Source of the DNA: Bacteroidota bacterium
Lineage (GTDB): Bacteria > Bacteroidota > UBA10030 > UBA6906
Assembly: GCA_016844425.1 (NCBI GenBank)
Contig: JAERML010000006.1
Span: 1-14,899 of the forward strand
Length of the DNA stretch: 14,899 nt
Direction: 5' to 3'
Shown: positions 6,992-14,613 of the stretch, in pieces
Numbering within the stretch: the stretch's first letter is position 1
Layout: each line of letters begins with the position of its first letter
Translations under genes and position numbers: made by a program
Notes under the pieces: model-generated
Databases searched by the model: none
The model's input: the letters and a program-made list of their open reading frames with translations, nothing else
What the model was told of the DNA's origin: nothing

Positions 6992-8059
6992 GTGAAAACT
7001 CTGACGAACTGTGTTGCAGCTTTTTTCTTTGTCCTCGCCGGATGCAGGAGTGATCCCGCCGGTCCATCCATACCCCCGCCAGCGCCGACGGTACTGCGCG
7101 GTGTCTATGTGCTCAATGAAGGTAACTACAGCGACGCGACTGGTGCGCGGCTTTCTCTCTACGATGTCGATAGCGATACGGTGTTTCTCGACGTCATTGA
7201 AGCGGCAAATGGGGGTACCCACCTTGGCAATGTCGGGGACGATATCAAACTGCATAACGGAAAAGCATACATTGCGATGGGTGGATCGGACAACCTTGTC
7301 GTGGTGAGTCTCGATAGTCACCAGATCCTGCAATCAAAACTCTATCCTGACGCAAGTCCCAAAGAACTCCTGATTGACTCGCTCAGATCAAAAATCTACA
7401 TAACCAGACTATTTGACGGCTCGATTCTCGTTGTGGACCTCACGACTCTCGCGGTCATTGATTCTGTACGTGTGGGTGCATTTCCTCAAGGGATGGCGTT
7501 AAGCGGAAACTCCCTCTTCGTTTGTAACTCAGGCTATGGATCAGACCGAACCGTAACAGTTATCAGTGTTCCTGCCGATACGGTAAGGTCAACACTGACG
7601 CTCAGCGACGGACCAACAGGGATAGCAACTGCACCTGACGGGAGGCTCTGGATCGCGTGCACGGGGAGTTCCTCGAACTCTCCGCCAACCACCGGAAAGG
7701 TGTTCATCCTCAATCCCTCAACACTGGCCGTAGAGGACTCCGTCATCTTCACCGAGAATCTCTGGGGGTCCATCGCCATTGGAGATGATGGCTATGCTTA
7801 CGTTCTCGGAATAACCCCTGCCAGCTTTTACGGCGGCCCGGTTCATAGAGTCTCGCTCTCGTCCAGATCAGTGTGGTTGAATTTCATTCATGGGACGTTC
7901 TATGCGCATGCAATGGATGTGCCGACGAATGAGATCTACGTTGCCGATGTCCGTGAATTCAACTCCAACGGCGAGGTGAGCATTTTTGGGAGTGATGGCG
8001 TGCTCAAGAGGTTCTTTACCGCGCAGCGCGGGCCCGGGGCTTTCGCGTTCAAACGGTAA
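6992..8059 (+). CDS. BtuG-like surface beta-propeller lipoprotein
   Basis: The start is the GTG at 6992, preceded by GGAG at 6983-6986, 19 bases after the receptor gene; the longer frame from 6917 would overlap the receptor gene. The 355-residue product opens with a lipoprotein signal peptide ending in LAGC (Cys18) and a Pro-rich linker (PSIPPPAPT). The rest is a YncE/DUF5074-like beta-propeller: GVYVLNEGNYSDATGARLSLYD, KAYIAMGGSDNLVVVSLDS, KIYITRLFDGSILVVDLTT, SLFVCNSGYG, GPTGIATAPDGRLWIACTG, KVFILNPSTLAVEDS and EIYVADVREFNSNGEVSIFG. In Bacteroides, BtuG is such a propeller lipoprotein encoded beside btuB; it captures B12 at the cell surface and lids the transporter. Order, architecture and riboswitch control fit that role. 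The assignment is by context and fold; actual B12 binding is inferred. Confidence 0.85.
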   Translation: MKTLTNCVAAFFFVLAGCRSDPAGPSIPPPAPTVLRGVYVLNEGNYSDATGARLSLYDVDSDTVFLDVIEAANGGTHLGNVGDDIKLHNGKAYIAMGGSDNLVVVSLDSHQILQSKLYPDASPKELLIDSLRSKIYITRLFDGSILVVDLTTLAVIDSVRVGAFPQGMALSGNSLFVCNSGYGSDRTVTVISVPADTVRSTLTLSDGPTGIATAPDGRLWIACTGSSSNSPPTTGKVFILNPSTLAVEDSVIFTENLWGSIAIGDDGYAYVLGITPASFYGGPVHRVSLSSRSVWLNFIHGTFYAHAMDVPTNEIYVADVREFNSNGEVSIFGSDGVLKRFFTAQRGPGAFAFKR

Positions 8060-8271
8060 AGCATGGTCGACCGGTGCGTTTGCTTTCAGATGACGTTTCG
8101 GGAATTGAAGAAGTGGGCCGGTGCTTACAGACCAGCCCTCGATAAATCCGGTGCCGCTTCGGCTGCGGGTTGTTGTCCCTGTCTTCCCTCGCTGCGATTG
8201 ATGATCACAACAGCATGGGCAGAGTTCGCATTGGCTGAGCGATCAATAGTTGAAACAGAATTGCAGACCGG

Positions 8272-8300
8272 TTGAATTCCTGTCCGTGCTTTCATATATT
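8272..8300 (+). promoter_or_regulatory. Probable carA promoter
   Basis: A -35 box TTGAAT (8272-8277, 4 of 6 consensus bases) and a -10 box TATATT (8295-8300) are 17 bases apart. The -10 ends only 8 bases before the carA ATG at 8309, so the predicted start of transcription (~8307) falls almost on the start codon and leaves no room for a ribosome binding site. Confidence 0.6.
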
Positions 8301-8308
8301 AACCCTTG

Positions 8309-9469
8309 ATGAAAGCAAAACTTGCTCTTGAAAATGGAACCGTTCTGACCGGCGATGCATTCGGCGCCAATGGAGAGGTCTCCGGAGAGGTGGTCTTCAA
8401 CACCAGTCTTTCCGGGTACCAGGAGATCTTCACTGACCCTTCCTACAATGGTCAATTGGTGACGATGACCTACCCTATGATCGGCAACTACGGCGTTAAT
8501 TTGGACGACCTTGAATCGTCAAGGCCGCAGGTATCGGGGGTGATTGTCCGGGAGTACATTGATTACTACAGCAATTTCCGGGCGACCAGTAGTCTGGGTG
8601 AGTGGCTCAAGAAGCACCACATCCTTGCCATCCAGGGCCTTGATACGAGGATGCTCACGAGGATGATCCGGACCGACGGAGCGATGCGTGGGGTTCTTTC
8701 GACCGATGATATGGACGATGCCAACCTCCTGAAGAAAGTCACCGCTTCTCCAAAGATGGATGGGCTCAACCTCGCTAGCGTTGTCTCGTGCAAAGAGCCC
8801 TACGAGTGGGATCAGGTGGACAGGACCTCCTTTGCGCTTCGTCCTCAACTTGCTTCCGGAAAGAACGGCCGTCGGTTCAGCGTTGTGGCGTACGACTATG
8901 GCATCAAGCGGAATATTCTTCGCCGCCTGACAAGCTACGGCTGCAAGGTGACTGTCGTGCCGACGGACTATCCCGCCGAAGAGGTTCTTGCGCGTGATCC
9001 CGATGGGATATTTCTCTCCAATGGACCCGGAGACCCCGCTGCAGTGAAGGTTGCCATCCAGAACGTGAAGAAGCTGATCGGGAAGAAGCCGATCTTCGGC
9101 ATTTGCCTCGGCCATCAAATTCTCGCGCTTGCGCTTGGCGCGCGCACGTTCAAGTTGAAGTTCGGACACCGTGGAGGCAATCACCCGGTGAAGAATCTCT
9201 TGACGCAGGCAATTGAGATCACCTCGCAGAACCACGGTTTTGCTGTCGACCCACAGTCGTTGGACCCCAGGAGCATCGAGATCACACACATCAACCTCAA
9301 CGACAACACGAACGAAGGGTTCCGGCACAAAGACCTTCCGCTGTTCTGCGTGCAATACCACCCCGAGGCCTCCCCTGGTCCTCACGACAGCGACTACCTG
9401 TTCCGGGACTTCATCTCGATGATGAAGACCGGTGCGCCCGTGGCAATACCGCATCTCGCGGCGAAATAG
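8309..9469 (+). CDS. carA: Carbamoyl-phosphate synthase small subunit (glutaminase)
   Basis: CarA hydrolyses glutamine and passes ammonia to CarB for carbamoyl phosphate, the precursor of pyrimidines and arginine. The 386-residue chain has the CarA N-terminal domain ([70 protein letters not shown]). The class I glutamine amidotransferase domain begins near 190 ([16 protein letters not shown]). The catalytic triad is visible: Cys266 in FGICLGHQ, and His351 and Glu353 in [10 protein letters not shown]. Other markers are [17 protein letters not shown] and SQNHGFAV. I chose the ATG at 8309 over the TTG one codon upstream. No SD is seen; the promoter position suggests a leaderless message. carB is not next to it, so the large subunit must be encoded elsewhere. 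The methyltransferase gene starts 10 bases downstream and is likely cotranscribed. Confidence 0.98.
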   Translation: MKAKLALENGTVLTGDAFGANGEVSGEVVFNTSLSGYQEIFTDPSYNGQLVTMTYPMIGNYGVNLDDLESSRPQVSGVIVREYIDYYSNFRATSSLGEWLKKHHILAIQGLDTRMLTRMIRTDGAMRGVLSTDDMDDANLLKKVTASPKMDGLNLASVVSCKEPYEWDQVDRTSFALRPQLASGKNGRRFSVVAYDYGIKRNILRRLTSYGCKVTVVPTDYPAEEVLARDPDGIFLSNGPGDPAAVKVAIQNVKKLIGKKPIFGICLGHQILALALGARTFKLKFGHRGGNHPVKNLLTQAIEITSQNHGFAVDPQSLDPRSIEITHINLNDNTNEGFRHKDLPLFCVQYHPEASPGPHDSDYLFRDFISMMKTGAPVAIPHLAAK

Positions 9470-9479
9470 ATACCCTGTC

Positions 9480-10235
9480 ATGCGTACTCACTACGTTCAT
9501 CTCCCGCTGGTCTACGACCAGTGGCAGAAGTCCTATGGGCGCGACTTCTCCACGGCAATTCTCCCTCGACTTCTTTCCACGATGCGAAAATTCAAGATCC
9601 GAAAGTCCGCTATGCTTGACCTTGCATGTGGTACCGGGACGCTTGCCGTGAAAATGGCGAAACGGGGATGGAAGGTGTGGGGCGTTGATGCCTCTGAAGG
9701 AATGCTGGAAGAAGCTCAAAAGAAGATCCAGGGAACGAAACTCCCCGTGAAGTTCCTTCTACAGGATATGCGGTCGTTTGCTCTTCCCGAGAGGGTCGCC
9801 CTCACCACGTGCCTGTTCGACAGCCTGAACCACCTGACGCGGAAGAGGGATCTTGAGGCGACGTTCCGGTGTGTGCATGAGAATCTTCATGACGACGGAT
9901 ACTTCATGTTTGACCTGAACAACGGCTACTGCTTCCGAAATGTCTGGACAATGACCGACACGTTCGACATGGGAGGGTATACCCTGACTTTGAACAACAC
10001 GTTCGATCCCAGGCTTGATATCGGGCGCTCACAAATAACCATCTTTGCGGGAACTGCCGGCGGCCTTCCCCAGTACGTTGAGGAAGTGAAAGAACGGCAT
10101 TACCCTCGCGAAGTCGTAAGGGCCATGTTGACGAAAACGGGGTTCCAGATTCTCTGTGTCGAGGATTTCAACTTCACGAGAAGGCCTGCGATCGGCAATA
10201 TCAAGACATGGTGGGTAGCAAGGAGAACGCCATGA
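9480..10235 (+). CDS. Class I SAM-dependent methyltransferase
   Basis: The 251-residue protein has a Rossmann-type SAM-binding fold. Motif I is LDLACGTGTLA (residues 46-56), the acidic motif II end is Asp70 (VWGVDASEGML), motif III is near LLQDMRSF (93-100), and CLFDSLNHL (111-119) is the motif IV region seen in small-molecule methyltransferases. The ATG at 9480 is chosen because the longer frame from 9432 would overlap carA. There is no clear ribosome site, and translation may be coupled to carA, whose stop codon is 10 bases upstream. The substrate cannot be read from the sequence. The last codons overlap the end of the response-regulator gene on the other strand. Confidence 0.9.
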   Translation: MRTHYVHLPLVYDQWQKSYGRDFSTAILPRLLSTMRKFKIRKSAMLDLACGTGTLAVKMAKRGWKVWGVDASEGMLEEAQKKIQGTKLPVKFLLQDMRSFALPERVALTTCLFDSLNHLTRKRDLEATFRCVHENLHDDGYFMFDLNNGYCFRNVWTMTDTFDMGGYTLTLNNTFDPRLDIGRSQITIFAGTAGGLPQYVEEVKERHYPREVVRAMLTKTGFQILCVEDFNFTRRPAIGNIKTWWVARRTP

Positions 10236-10923
10236 GGATCATGGCCGACAAGAGGTGTTCCTTCAGGACCTTTGCCACAGCGCCGGTGCGGGTGTGAACC
10301 TGCAGCTTTGCGTAAATGTTCTTGACGTGTGTATCGATGGTGTAATGGCTGAGAAAGATCTTCTCCGCGATATGCCGTTTCGTGAGTCCTTCCGTCAGGT
10401 AACGCAGGATTTCCTTCTCGCGATCCGTGAGATTGTAGTCTCCTTTCGGCATTGCAAGGTCGGAGAACATGTCCAGAACTCTTCGCGCAATCTGAGCATT
10501 CATGGGCGCCCCACCTTCCAGCACCTCCTGGATTGCCCGGATGATCTCCTCGCTTGGTGAGCTCTTCAACAGATAGCCGTTTGCCCCTGCGCAGATTGCA
10601 CGGAAAATCTTGTCTTCCTCTTCAAAAATTGTGAGCATGATGATGTCCGTCGCCGGCGAGATGGATTTGATCTGGCGAAGCCCCTCAATGCCATTCATGC
10701 CTGGTAGTTGAATGTCCATCAGCACGACCTCGGGAGCAAACTCCTTCCGTAACACTTCCAATGCGTCCTCACATGAAGAGAAGTCACGTTCGCACCTCAT
10801 GCCCGGCGTACTGTTGAGAAACCCCACGAGAGTCTTCCTGAACAGCTCGTCATCTTCGATCACCCAGAGGCTGATCTGGTCTCTGGCAGGGGGTGACGCA
10901 TCGGTTGTCTGGTGCGATTTCAT
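10201..10923 (-). CDS. NarL/LuxR-family response regulator
   Basis: The 240-residue protein has a receiver domain and a DNA-binding domain. In the receiver (~17-135) the acidic pocket is Glu23-Asp24-Asp25, the phosphoacceptor is Asp70 in VVLMDIQLPGMNG, and Thr98 and Lys120 are the switch residues. The LuxR/GerE helix-turn-helix is at ~163-225 (NLTDREKEILRYLTEGLTKRHIAEKIFLSHYTIDTHVKNIYAKLQVHTRT). It would be phosphorylated by the histidine kinase encoded two genes upstream on the same strand and act as a transcription factor. An AAGGGAA ribosome site is weak but present ahead of the ATG. The gap to the small gene upstream is 34 bases. The C-terminus carries a hydrophobic tail (SAMILMAFSLLPTMS) past the usual end of the family, lying mostly in the 35-base overlap with the convergent methyltransferase gene. 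Confidence 0.96.
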   Translation of the reverse strand: MKSHQTTDASPPARDQISLWVIEDDELFRKTLVGFLNSTPGMRCERDFSSCEDALEVLRKEFAPEVVLMDIQLPGMNGIEGLRQIKSISPATDIIMLTIFEEEDKIFRAICAGANGYLLKSSPSEEIIRAIQEVLEGGAPMNAQIARRVLDMFSDLAMPKGDYNLTDREKEILRYLTEGLTKRHIAEKIFLSHYTIDTHVKNIYAKLQVHTRTGAVAKVLKEHLLSAMILMAFSLLPTMS

Positions 10924-10957
10924 GACTGGGTTCCCTTCGCGATGTTGAGGCAGGGAC

Positions 10958-11317
10958 TCACGGCCGTACCTGCAATACGATTTCCTGTTTCAAGGTATCG
11001 GTGTTAACAACAATGACGGTTGCGTGAGCACTGTCGTTGGGCGTATTGATGATGTCAAGGCTTTCGTTGAAGTAGTACCGGTTCATCCCCACAGCGAGGC
11101 CGGCAGTGTAGCTGCCAAAAGTGACATTCTCCATGGCTATTGGGCAGGCAAACGGCGGTTTACATGGGACCTTCTTTGAGTACTGAGTATTCCCATTCGA
11201 GTCATAGAGCTCTGCAAACAGGTCATCGGCGGTGTCGCCGCCTGCGTCGTACGTGACATTCCACGAAACCGTCCCCACGTTTACCCCGGTGGTTGTTTCA
11301 GCTGCATATAATTTCAT
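10958..11317 (-). CDS. Unrecognised small protein between histidine kinase and response regulator
   Basis: I do not recognise this 119-residue protein. The start is well supported: a full SD AAGGAGG (complement of 11323-11329) lies 5 bases before the ATG, the best ribosome site in the operon. The sequence has no signal peptide, transmembrane segment or known catalytic motif. It alternates short hydrophobic and polar stretches (VGTVSWNVTYD, DLFAELYDSNG, VTFGSYTAGLAVG, ATVIVVNTDTLKQEIVLQV), which suggests an all-beta sandwich, perhaps Ig- or FN3-like. Two cysteines six apart (Cys52 and Cys58, CKPPFAC) could pair or bind metal. The gene lies 102 bases after the kinase gene and 34 bases before the response regulator gene, same strand, so it is probably cotranscribed. 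A cytoplasmic accessory to the two-component pair is a guess from position; it may be exported by a route I cannot see. Confidence 0.75.
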   Translation of the reverse strand: MKLYAAETTTGVNVGTVSWNVTYDAGGDTADDLFAELYDSNGNTQYSKKVPCKPPFACPIAMENVTFGSYTAGLAVGMNRYYFNESLDIINTPNDSAHATVIVVNTDTLKQEIVLQVRP

Positions 11318-11419
11318 GGTTCCCTCCTTGCTTGTCGGTGCCTGATGGCCGGTCGTTGTTCGACCTGAGCGTTGCTGGCAGGAGTATACACCAAAGCCAG
11401 GACATGCACCATACCGCGT

Positions 11420-14400
11420 TCACGGTATTTTTGCAGAAAGTATGAAGGATGCCCCTTCTCCCTTCAGGCTGCGGATGTACAAATGACCGCCTATCTTGGT
11501 TGCCCGGCTCTTGAGATTCATCAGCCCGTTGCCGGTGAAGGACCGGGATGGATCGAACCCAACCCCATTGTCTGCAATTGTAAGCACCAAACCACCGTTA
11601 TTCTCCTCAATGCGGATATCGACCCGGGTTGCGCATGCATGCTTCAGAATGTTGTGGAGGATTTCCTTATAGATGAGGAGAATGTTGCGGCGGAATTCCA
11701 TATCGAGCACCCCGGCCATGATGTGGTCGCTGCAATGGAACGAATGGTCGATATTCCTCAACATGGAAGCAGCCGCGTCTTTCATCCGGAGGACCATGTT
11801 GTCCAGTTTGTCGTGTGCCGGGTTGATCACCCACACGATGTCCCGGAGCGCGTCTGCCGTGAGGCGTGCGCTTCTGCTGATCTCATGGAGGAGTTGGGTC
11901 TGTTCAGCCGGGAAGCTCCCACTGTTCCTGATCAGATCGCTCAACAGCGCAATACTGCCAAGGTTACTGCCGATGTCGTCATGCAGGTCACTGGCGATGC
12001 GTAGTCTCATCCTCTCCATCTCCAGGAGCTTACTCACACGGTAATGATATGCTCCCGCCAGTATCCCAATGACTATCGCTAACACGAGTCCGCGGAACCA
12101 CCACGTAGCCCAGTAAGGAGGAGCAATGCTGATGAAAAGGACGCGGCCAGCTTCGTTCCACACACCATCGCTGTTGGAGCCGACCACCCGGAGGGTGTAG
12201 TCACCGGGATCTACATTGGTGTAGTTTGCAAACCTCCGTGCGGTTGTAGTCCACTCCTTGTCAAAGTTCTCCAGGATGTAGCGATACTGGTTTCTTCCTG
12301 GAGCGCTAAAATCAAGAGCGGCAAACTCGAACGAGAAATAATTTTCGTCGTGAGCAAGTTGAACTGTCCGGGCTTCCGTAATGGCCGTATCCATCTGTGC
12401 CGGACGGTCGAAAATTCGGAAGGCGGTCAACACCACGGTGGGGGGGAGCATGCTTTCGCGGACGCTGTCCGGATGAAAGGCAACGAACCCATGATTGCCG
12501 CCGAAAAGCAACATCCCGTTCTTCCGACGGCAGTGTGCATAAGGAAAGCTGTTCCCCGGAAGTCCGTTCTGCGCATCAAACGATGTTAATGTACCTCGTT
12601 CCGGATCGACTCTGATCAACCCCTGTTGCATCGTGCCGATCCAGAGATGTCCGCGGTGATCCTCACCGATGCTCGTGAGTTGACTGGAAGCGAGATTACT
12701 TCCGGCAAATAGATTCCTGAACGTCCCCGATGTTTGATCGAATTCATTCAAACCATTGCCGGTGGCAATCCAGAGACGTCGTGTGCGGTCCTCATAGATC
12801 GCGTAGATCCTGTCGTTGCTCAGACTTCCGGAATCAGCCGCCGAGTGCGTGAAGCGCGTGAATGTGGAGGAGGCTCGTTCAAGTCTGTTGATGCCGCCCC
12901 CTTCTGTCCCGACCCAGAGAGCGCCAGAGTGATCGTGCATGACGGCGAAGACGTTGTTGCTACTAAGGGTTGTTGAATCCGAGGGGTCGTGGAGGAAATG
13001 AGTCAGCGTTTTTCCCGTCTGATCATACCGAAACAGCCCGTTCTCGTACGCGCCGGCCCAGACCACACCGTCGTTGTCCACAGTGATGGACATAATGGAT
13101 GATGCCCAGTCGTAGTGGGAGAACCGTCGCGACCGCGCATCGAACCGAAAGAGCCCATCCCCGAGAGTTCCGATCCAGAGGTTCCCTTCCGGGTCCTCAT
13201 GGAAAGCCTGAACATACACTTCGCCAAGTCTGTCAGTTGTAAAGCGGGTGATCTTTCCTGTTTGAGCCCCGATTATCCTAAGACCGTTGTTCCCTATCCA
13301 GAGATTGTTCCACCTGTCCTCCCACAGCGCGGTGATGGTTTGATCCTCTGTTTTTCCTGACTTCAGCATGTAGTGCGCGAACTGATTCGTCCTGGGGGTG
13401 AGCATATTCAATCCGCGGTCAGTAACAATCCAGAGGATCCCGGATCGATCTCTCCGGAGCTTGATGATATAGTCATATACAAGTCCGCTCGGGTCTTCAG
13501 GGGAATGATGGTACTGATCGATGTTGCCCGTCACCCGGTCTAGTTTGTTGAGACCGGACCGAGTGCCGACCCAGAGAAATCGGGGGCCGTCTTCGAGAAG
13601 CGAAGTAACGAAATCGTTCGAGAGACTCTGCCGACCTGCTTGGGCTGAACGATAATGACGCCACCGTGCCTTGTTCTTCTCCCATTGATAGAGCCCGGCC
13701 CCCTCAGTCCCTACCCAGAGATTGCCAGCGCCATCTTCAAAAATAGTGGTGACCGGACCTTCGGGTCCCGAAGAGGGGGAAGAGAAATGGGAGAACCGTC
13801 CGTTTGTACGGTCGAGGGTATCGAGCCCTTTCTCTGTGCCGACCCACAGCGTCCCACTGGAGTCCTCGAGAATACAAAACACTCTGTTGCCACTGAGCGA
13901 CCCCGAAGTACCGGAAGTGTGTCGGAAATGGATGAATGCGATTCCCGTCACCGAGACCGTCATCTTGCTCAATCCGCCGTCGGACGTTCCGATCCAGATC
14001 GTTCCAGATCGGTCTTCATACATCGTTGAAATTGGACTTCCATTTACCGACCCAGAATCGTCTGGATCGTTTACAAATCCGGTGAATGTTTCCGTGACCG
14101 CATCGAAGCGATTGATGCTCCCCTCATGAGTTCCAGCCCAGATCCGACCGTTGTGATCGAGAAGCAACGCAGTGATGATGTCATCTGAGAGCGACGAAGT
14201 ATCTTCCTGTTTATGACGGAAATTCCTGATCCCGTATCCATCGTACCGATCCAGCCCACTAAGCGTCGCTATCCAGAGAAAGCCCTGCCGATCCTGGACG
14301 AGGTCGTAGGTCCGGAAGTGGGAGAGTCCTTGTTCATCCGTCAAGCGCCCGAACTTGTATTGTCGCCACTGCGCAATAGTGGGATATGCCGCAAGAATGG

Positions 14401-14449
14401 TAAGGAGAATCAGCAAAGCAGTGACTGTCGTGGGGAATGATGCTCTCAA
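11420..14449 (-). CDS. Two-propeller Y_Y_Y sensor histidine kinase
   Basis: I propose the TTG at 14449 as start: it opens a clean signal sequence (MRASFPTTVTALLILLTILA...) and gives 1009 residues. The ATG at 14575 adds 42 residues but lies inside the predicted -10 box. The open frame reaching 14833 overlaps the helicase gene. The periplasmic part holds about 14 'LWIGT..GL.RFD' propeller repeats (roughly residues 35-700), matching two 7-bladed propellers. A Y_Y_Y beta domain (~716-775, YRYILENFDKEWTTT...VDPGDYTLRVVGSN) and one membrane helix (~781-800) follow. The cytoplasmic kinase has a HisKA_3-type H box (ASDLHDDIGSNLG, His823) and a HATPase with N box Asn933, G1 DNGVGFD (960-966) and G2 GNGLMNLKSRA. 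It lacks a fused receiver or AraC domain, unlike Bacteroides hybrid kinases, and pairs with the NarL-type regulator downstream. Propeller/Y_Y_Y sensors often bind glycans or peptides; the ligand is not evident here. Confidence 0.9.
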   Translation of the reverse strand: MRASFPTTVTALLILLTILAAYPTIAQWRQYKFGRLTDEQGLSHFRTYDLVQDRQGFLWIATLSGLDRYDGYGIRNFRHKQEDTSSLSDDIITALLLDHNGRIWAGTHEGSINRFDAVTETFTGFVNDPDDSGSVNGSPISTMYEDRSGTIWIGTSDGGLSKMTVSVTGIAFIHFRHTSGTSGSLSGNRVFCILEDSSGTLWVGTEKGLDTLDRTNGRFSHFSSPSSGPEGPVTTIFEDGAGNLWVGTEGAGLYQWEKNKARWRHYRSAQAGRQSLSNDFVTSLLEDGPRFLWVGTRSGLNKLDRVTGNIDQYHHSPEDPSGLVYDYIIKLRRDRSGILWIVTDRGLNMLTPRTNQFAHYMLKSGKTEDQTITALWEDRWNNLWIGNNGLRIIGAQTGKITRFTTDRLGEVYVQAFHEDPEGNLWIGTLGDGLFRFDARSRRFSHYDWASSIMSITVDNDGVVWAGAYENGLFRYDQTGKTLTHFLHDPSDSTTLSSNNVFAVMHDHSGALWVGTEGGGINRLERASSTFTRFTHSAADSGSLSNDRIYAIYEDRTRRLWIATGNGLNEFDQTSGTFRNLFAGSNLASSQLTSIGEDHRGHLWIGTMQQGLIRVDPERGTLTSFDAQNGLPGNSFPYAHCRRKNGMLLFGGNHGFVAFHPDSVRESMLPPTVVLTAFRIFDRPAQMDTAITEARTVQLAHDENYFSFEFAALDFSAPGRNQYRYILENFDKEWTTTARRFANYTNVDPGDYTLRVVGSNSDGVWNEAGRVLFISIAPPYWATWWFRGLVLAIVIGILAGAYHYRVSKLLEMERMRLRIASDLHDDIGSNLGSIALLSDLIRNSGSFPAEQTQLLHEISRSARLTADALRDIVWVINPAHDKLDNMVLRMKDAAASMLRNIDHSFHCSDHIMAGVLDMEFRRNILLIYKEILHNILKHACATRVDIRIEENNGGLVLTIADNGVGFDPSRSFTGNGLMNLKSRATKIGGHLYIRSLKGEGASFILSAKIP

Positions 14450-14573
14450 GCAAGGGGTTGGGTGTGCGGGGAGGCGGTCGTCGAGAGGGGTCACGATTGC
14501 TGCGCTCGGCAAAGTAAGGGCGTGGGGCCTCCGCGGTATTTCGGTATCAACGGCCGGGGGGAGGTGTGTGACC

Positions 14574-14602
14574 ATCGTAAACAAACCGGTGTAGAAAGTC
14601 AA
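14574..14602 (-). promoter_or_regulatory. Predicted promoter of the kinase-regulator operon
   Basis: On the minus strand a -35 box TTGACT (complement of 14597-14602, 5 of 6) and a -10 box TACGAT (complement of 14574-14579, 4 of 6) are 17 bases apart, just after the stop codon of the Lhr-like gene at 14614. Transcription would start near 14567, so the ATG at 14575 cannot be the start of the main message. Confidence 0.5.
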
Positions 14603-14613
14603 GGAGTGGAGTC

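Noticed and set aside
8063..8275. 70-codon + strand frame between the BtuG-like gene and carA
   Set aside because: It has no ribosome site and no recognisable domain, its composition is that of non-coding DNA (Cys, Ala, Ser and Leu scattered), and it runs into the carA promoter. The 250-base spacer 8060-8308 otherwise shows only the carA promoter; no terminator was found in it.
8519..9481. 320-codon minus-strand frame opposite carA
   Set aside because: carA on the + strand has a complete domain structure and catalytic triad. The antisense frame matches no family and mirrors the carA codon pattern.
11351..11365. Short inverted repeat GGTCG/CGACC between the kinase and the small unknown gene
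   Set aside because: A 5-bp stem without a T tract on either strand is too weak for a terminator and may occur by chance.
11372..12004. 210-codon + strand frame opposite the kinase domain
   Set aside because: It lies antisense to the conserved HATPase and H-box region, has no motif of its own, and is explained as a shadow of the kinase gene.
12000..14400. Periodic similar segments about every 150-190 bases on the minus strand
   Set aside because: They are the propeller blade repeats of the histidine kinase, not a DNA-level repeat array or CRISPR; the similarity is at the protein level.
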